This document shows positions 3,668-5,486 of a stretch of 5,486 nt of DNA, in pieces (within the stretch, counting starts at the first letter, position 1; the number at the start of each line of letters is the position of its first letter). The stretch comes from an uncultured Bacilli bacterium (GTDB taxonomy: Bacteria > Bacillota_I > Bacilli_A > RF39 > UBA660): assembly GCA_944329505.1 (NCBI GenBank), contig CALVIJ010000065.1:1-5486 (forward strand), given 5' to 3'. The position numbers and the translations under genes were made by a program. The notes beneath the pieces were generated by a model that saw nothing but the letters and a program-made list of their open reading frames with translations, was not told where the DNA came from and searched no databases.

Positions 3668-5486
3668 TCAAAAAAAAAAAAAAAAACAATTAATATTTTT
3701 TATAAATGACTTGTCTTTATTGAATAAACTCTTATAAAATTTAAATCTTTTAATAGCAGCTTCTTTATTTATCTTAAGCATTTTCTCCGCATTTTCAGGA
3801 TTAACTGTTTTAAGCATACTATATCTTGTTTGATTACTTAAAAATTCATCATATAAGCTGAAATCAGGATTAGGACTATCTAAATTAAATTCATCCTTAG
3901 TTCCATCATATCTAAAGATTGGGAAATATCCACATTTAGTAGCTAAAGCTTCTTCCTCTACTGAACAGCCCATACCATCTTTAATACCATGAGATATACA
4001 TGGACAATAAGCAATGATAATAGATGGTCCCTCATGTTTAATAGCTTCATTAAATGCTTTAATGGTCTGCATCATATTAGCACCTAGTGAGACTTGCGCT
4101 ACATAGATATCAGGATAACTCATGGCAATCCTAGCTAAATCTTTCTTATAATTTTTCTTACCTTGAGCAGCAAACTGAGCGACCATTCCCTCTGGAGTTG
4201 ACTTAGAAGCTTGACCACCAGTGTTAGAATAAACTTCTGTATCAAGTACTAATATATTAATATTTGATCCAGAAGAAAGTACATGATCAATACCACCAAA
4301 GCCAATATCATAAGCCCAGCCATCGCCACCAATAGCCCAAACATTTTTAGTTACTATATAATTTTTTAATTCTTTAAGTTTTGGATGTTTCTCATAATCT
4401 ATTGTTTCATAAACTTCTTTAGTAATCTTATAATCGTTAGAATTATTAAGCCATTTATCAAATAGTTCATCTTTATGGTTCATCATATAATTTCTAACCA
4501 TATTTTTACCACTTTCAAAGCCCATTAAAATACCATAACCAAATTCGGCATTATCTTCAAATAAACTATTAACCCAAGGCACACTATAAGGTGCATTTGG
4601 AAGCTCGCCTCCATAAATAGATGAACATCCTGTCGCATTTGCTATCATTAAATTATTATCAGAAAGTTGGGTAAGTAATTTAATATAAGCTGTCTCTCCA
4701 CAGCCCGCACAAGCTCCATGGAAAGCAAATTTAGGTTTTACAAGTTGACTTCCTTTAATTGTGTTTTTCTTAAAATTATCTTTTTCTGAAACATTATCTA
4801 CTAAATAATCGAAGATTAAATCATTATTACTATCTTTTAGTTTTTGAAAAGCCAAAGCTTTAGAACCACGCATACCTGGACAAGTATTTATACATACCCC
4901 GCAGCCAGTACAGTTTTTAGCAGACACTCCAATAATATAATAATGATTAGGTACACCCATCGCTGGTTTACATTTTTCCTTAACATAATTAGGAGCTTTA
5001 GAATATTCTTCTTCATTAAGTAAAAATGGTCTAATAACTCCATGAGGACAAACTAAAGAGCACATACTACACTGAATACAATTTTCTTTAATCCATTCAG
5101 GTACAAATTCGGAAATATTCTGCATCTCAGGTTCAGTGTGTTCAAAAGAACCATCTTCAAAACCTTTAAAATCAGAAACTTTCAAATCATTACCTTTTCT
5201 ATGGGCTAAAGCTTCATAGATATTATGACTAGGAAAACTTAACTCTTCCTCCATATCATCTAATTTAACTTCACTTAAACTAACATCTCTAATAGCTGAA
5301 ATATTATTTAAAGCCACATCTTTACTTTTGACTCCAAACTTTTTCATCACATAATCTTCTAATTCTTTTGTTGCTTTCTCTTCAGATACTAAATTAGTTA
5401 ACTTAAATATTGCTTTTTCCATAATCATACTAATTTTTCTACCTAAATTATGTTTTCTCGCAATCTCATCCGCATCTATTTTATAT
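3668..5486 (-). CDS. nifJ: Pyruvate:ferredoxin (flavodoxin) oxidoreductase, C-terminal half (N-terminus beyond the right edge)
   Basis: The frame is open to the right edge. The ATG at 5428 is internal, because 19 codons before it (YKIDADEIARK, then LGRKIS) continue the family sequence. The enzyme oxidises pyruvate with CoA to acetyl-CoA and CO2 and reduces ferredoxin or flavodoxin in the anaerobic cytoplasm. Counting from the Met at 5428, two 4Fe-4S motifs follow the EKR region: CIQCSMCSLVCP (C117, C120, C123, C127) and CTGCGVCINTCP (C173, C176, C179, C183). The proximal cluster would use C240 and C243 (CAGCGE), C268 (ATGCSS) and C475 (AYCPC). The thiamine-diphosphate site is GGDGWAYDIG (367-376) to DTEVYSNTGGQ (396-406). 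About 605 residues are visible of the roughly 1,170-1,230 usual for single-chain PFOR. The family end is near RFKFYKSL (561-568); here about 18 extra residues follow, ending Cys-Phe5 encoded by a T17 run, then TGA-TAA. All cluster and cofactor residues are present, so it should be active. Confidence 0.93.
   Translation of the reverse strand, partial: YKIDADEIARKHNLGRKISMIMEKAIFKLTNLVSEEKATKELEDYVMKKFGVKSKDVALNNISAIRDVSLSEVKLDDMEEELSFPSHNIYEALAHRKGNDLKVSDFKGFEDGSFEHTEPEMQNISEFVPEWIKENCIQCSMCSLVCPHGVIRPFLLNEEEYSKAPNYVKEKCKPAMGVPNHYYIIGVSAKNCTGCGVCINTCPGMRGSKALAFQKLKDSNNDLIFDYLVDNVSEKDNFKKNTIKGSQLVKPKFAFHGACAGCGETAYIKLLTQLSDNNLMIANATGCSSIYGGELPNAPYSVPWVNSLFEDNAEFGYGILMGFESGKNMVRNYMMNHKDELFDKWLNNSNDYKITKEVYETIDYEKHPKLKELKNYIVTKNVWAIGGDGWAYDIGFGGIDHVLSSGSNINILVLDTEVYSNTGGQASKSTPEGMVAQFAAQGKKNYKKDLARIAMSYPDIYVAQVSLGANMMQTIKAFNEAIKHEGPSIIIAYCPCISHGIKDGMGCSVEEEALATKCGYFPIFRYDGTKDEFNLDSPNPDFSLYDEFLSNQTRYSMLKTVNPENAEKMLKINKEAAIKRFKFYKSLFNKDKSFIKNINCFFFFF
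3670..3686 (-). repeat. Homopolymer of 17 T (minus sense) at the end of the PFOR gene
   Basis: The plus strand has 17 consecutive A; in the sense of PFOR it is 17 T. The run gives the last base of a Cys codon, five Phe codons and the first base of the TGA stop. It is by far the longest homopolymer in the window. With 16 or 19 T the PFOR frame continues without a stop through GAT AAA GTG into the surface-protein frame; with 18 T it ends after Leu-Ile-Lys-Trp-Tyr-Trp. Upstream there is no GC-containing hairpin, so it is not a standard terminator, although A-runs before it could pair weakly with the U tract. Confidence 0.85.

Noticed and set aside
3670..3702. T17 run as an intrinsic terminator after PFOR
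   Set aside because: No GC-containing hairpin precedes it, the run is part of the coding frame, and another gene follows 25 bp beyond the stop. Weak A-U pairing cannot be excluded.
5426..5428. ATG at 5428 as the true start of a short PFOR-like protein
   Set aside because: The frame stays open to the window edge and its 19 upstream codons continue the family sequence, so the gene is cut by the window, not truncated.

Overview
The window looks like chromosomal DNA from a low-GC Bacillota lineage, most likely one of the uncultured gut Bacilli/Mollicutes-type groups (RF39-like). Supporting signs are strong A+T bias, short AT-only spacers, Shine-Dalgarno sites such as AGGAG and AGGGG, a single-polypeptide pyruvate:ferredoxin oxidoreductase (PFOR), a SpoVB-type flippase, an Rpn-type transposase relic and a DUF6273-like surface protein. 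Tryptophan is encoded by TGG and the PFOR ends in TGA-TAA, so the standard bacterial code fits better than the Mycoplasma code. This placement is inferred from remembered family resemblance, not from a search.

Left part (1-1406). A ComN-like post-transcriptional regulator begins at 87 and runs off the left edge on the minus strand. Diverging from it is an unrecognised 185-residue acidic protein (227-784) with its own promoter and ribosome binding site. It ends in a hairpin terminator that also holds the stop codon of the convergent reading frame. That frame is the C-terminal remnant of a PD-(D/E)XK (Rpn-type) transposase, decayed by frameshifts and by loss of its nuclease domain. It is followed by about 190 bp of AT-rich non-coding DNA.

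Right part (1407-5486). A SpoVB/MurJ-superfamily flippase (1407-2702, plus) converges with a minus-strand pair: the C-terminal half of PFOR (3668 to the right edge) and, 25 bp downstream, a membrane-anchored surface protein of DUF6273 type (2770-3642). Between these two lies a run of 17 T in the minus-strand sense. It forms the last codons of PFOR, and its length decides whether PFOR stops or reads in frame into the surface protein.

The genes do not form one pathway. PFOR is core anaerobic energy metabolism, the flippase is envelope biogenesis, ComN-like is a housekeeping regulator, and the surface protein and orphan are accessory. As I recall, spoVB and comN are neighbours in Bacillus subtilis too, so the orphan and the transposase relic probably interrupt an old neighbourhood. 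I see no convincing new multi-gene system. The most notable points are the T17 tract at the PFOR/surface-protein junction, the internally deleted transposase with a ribosome binding site in a hairpin loop, and the orphan acidic protein.
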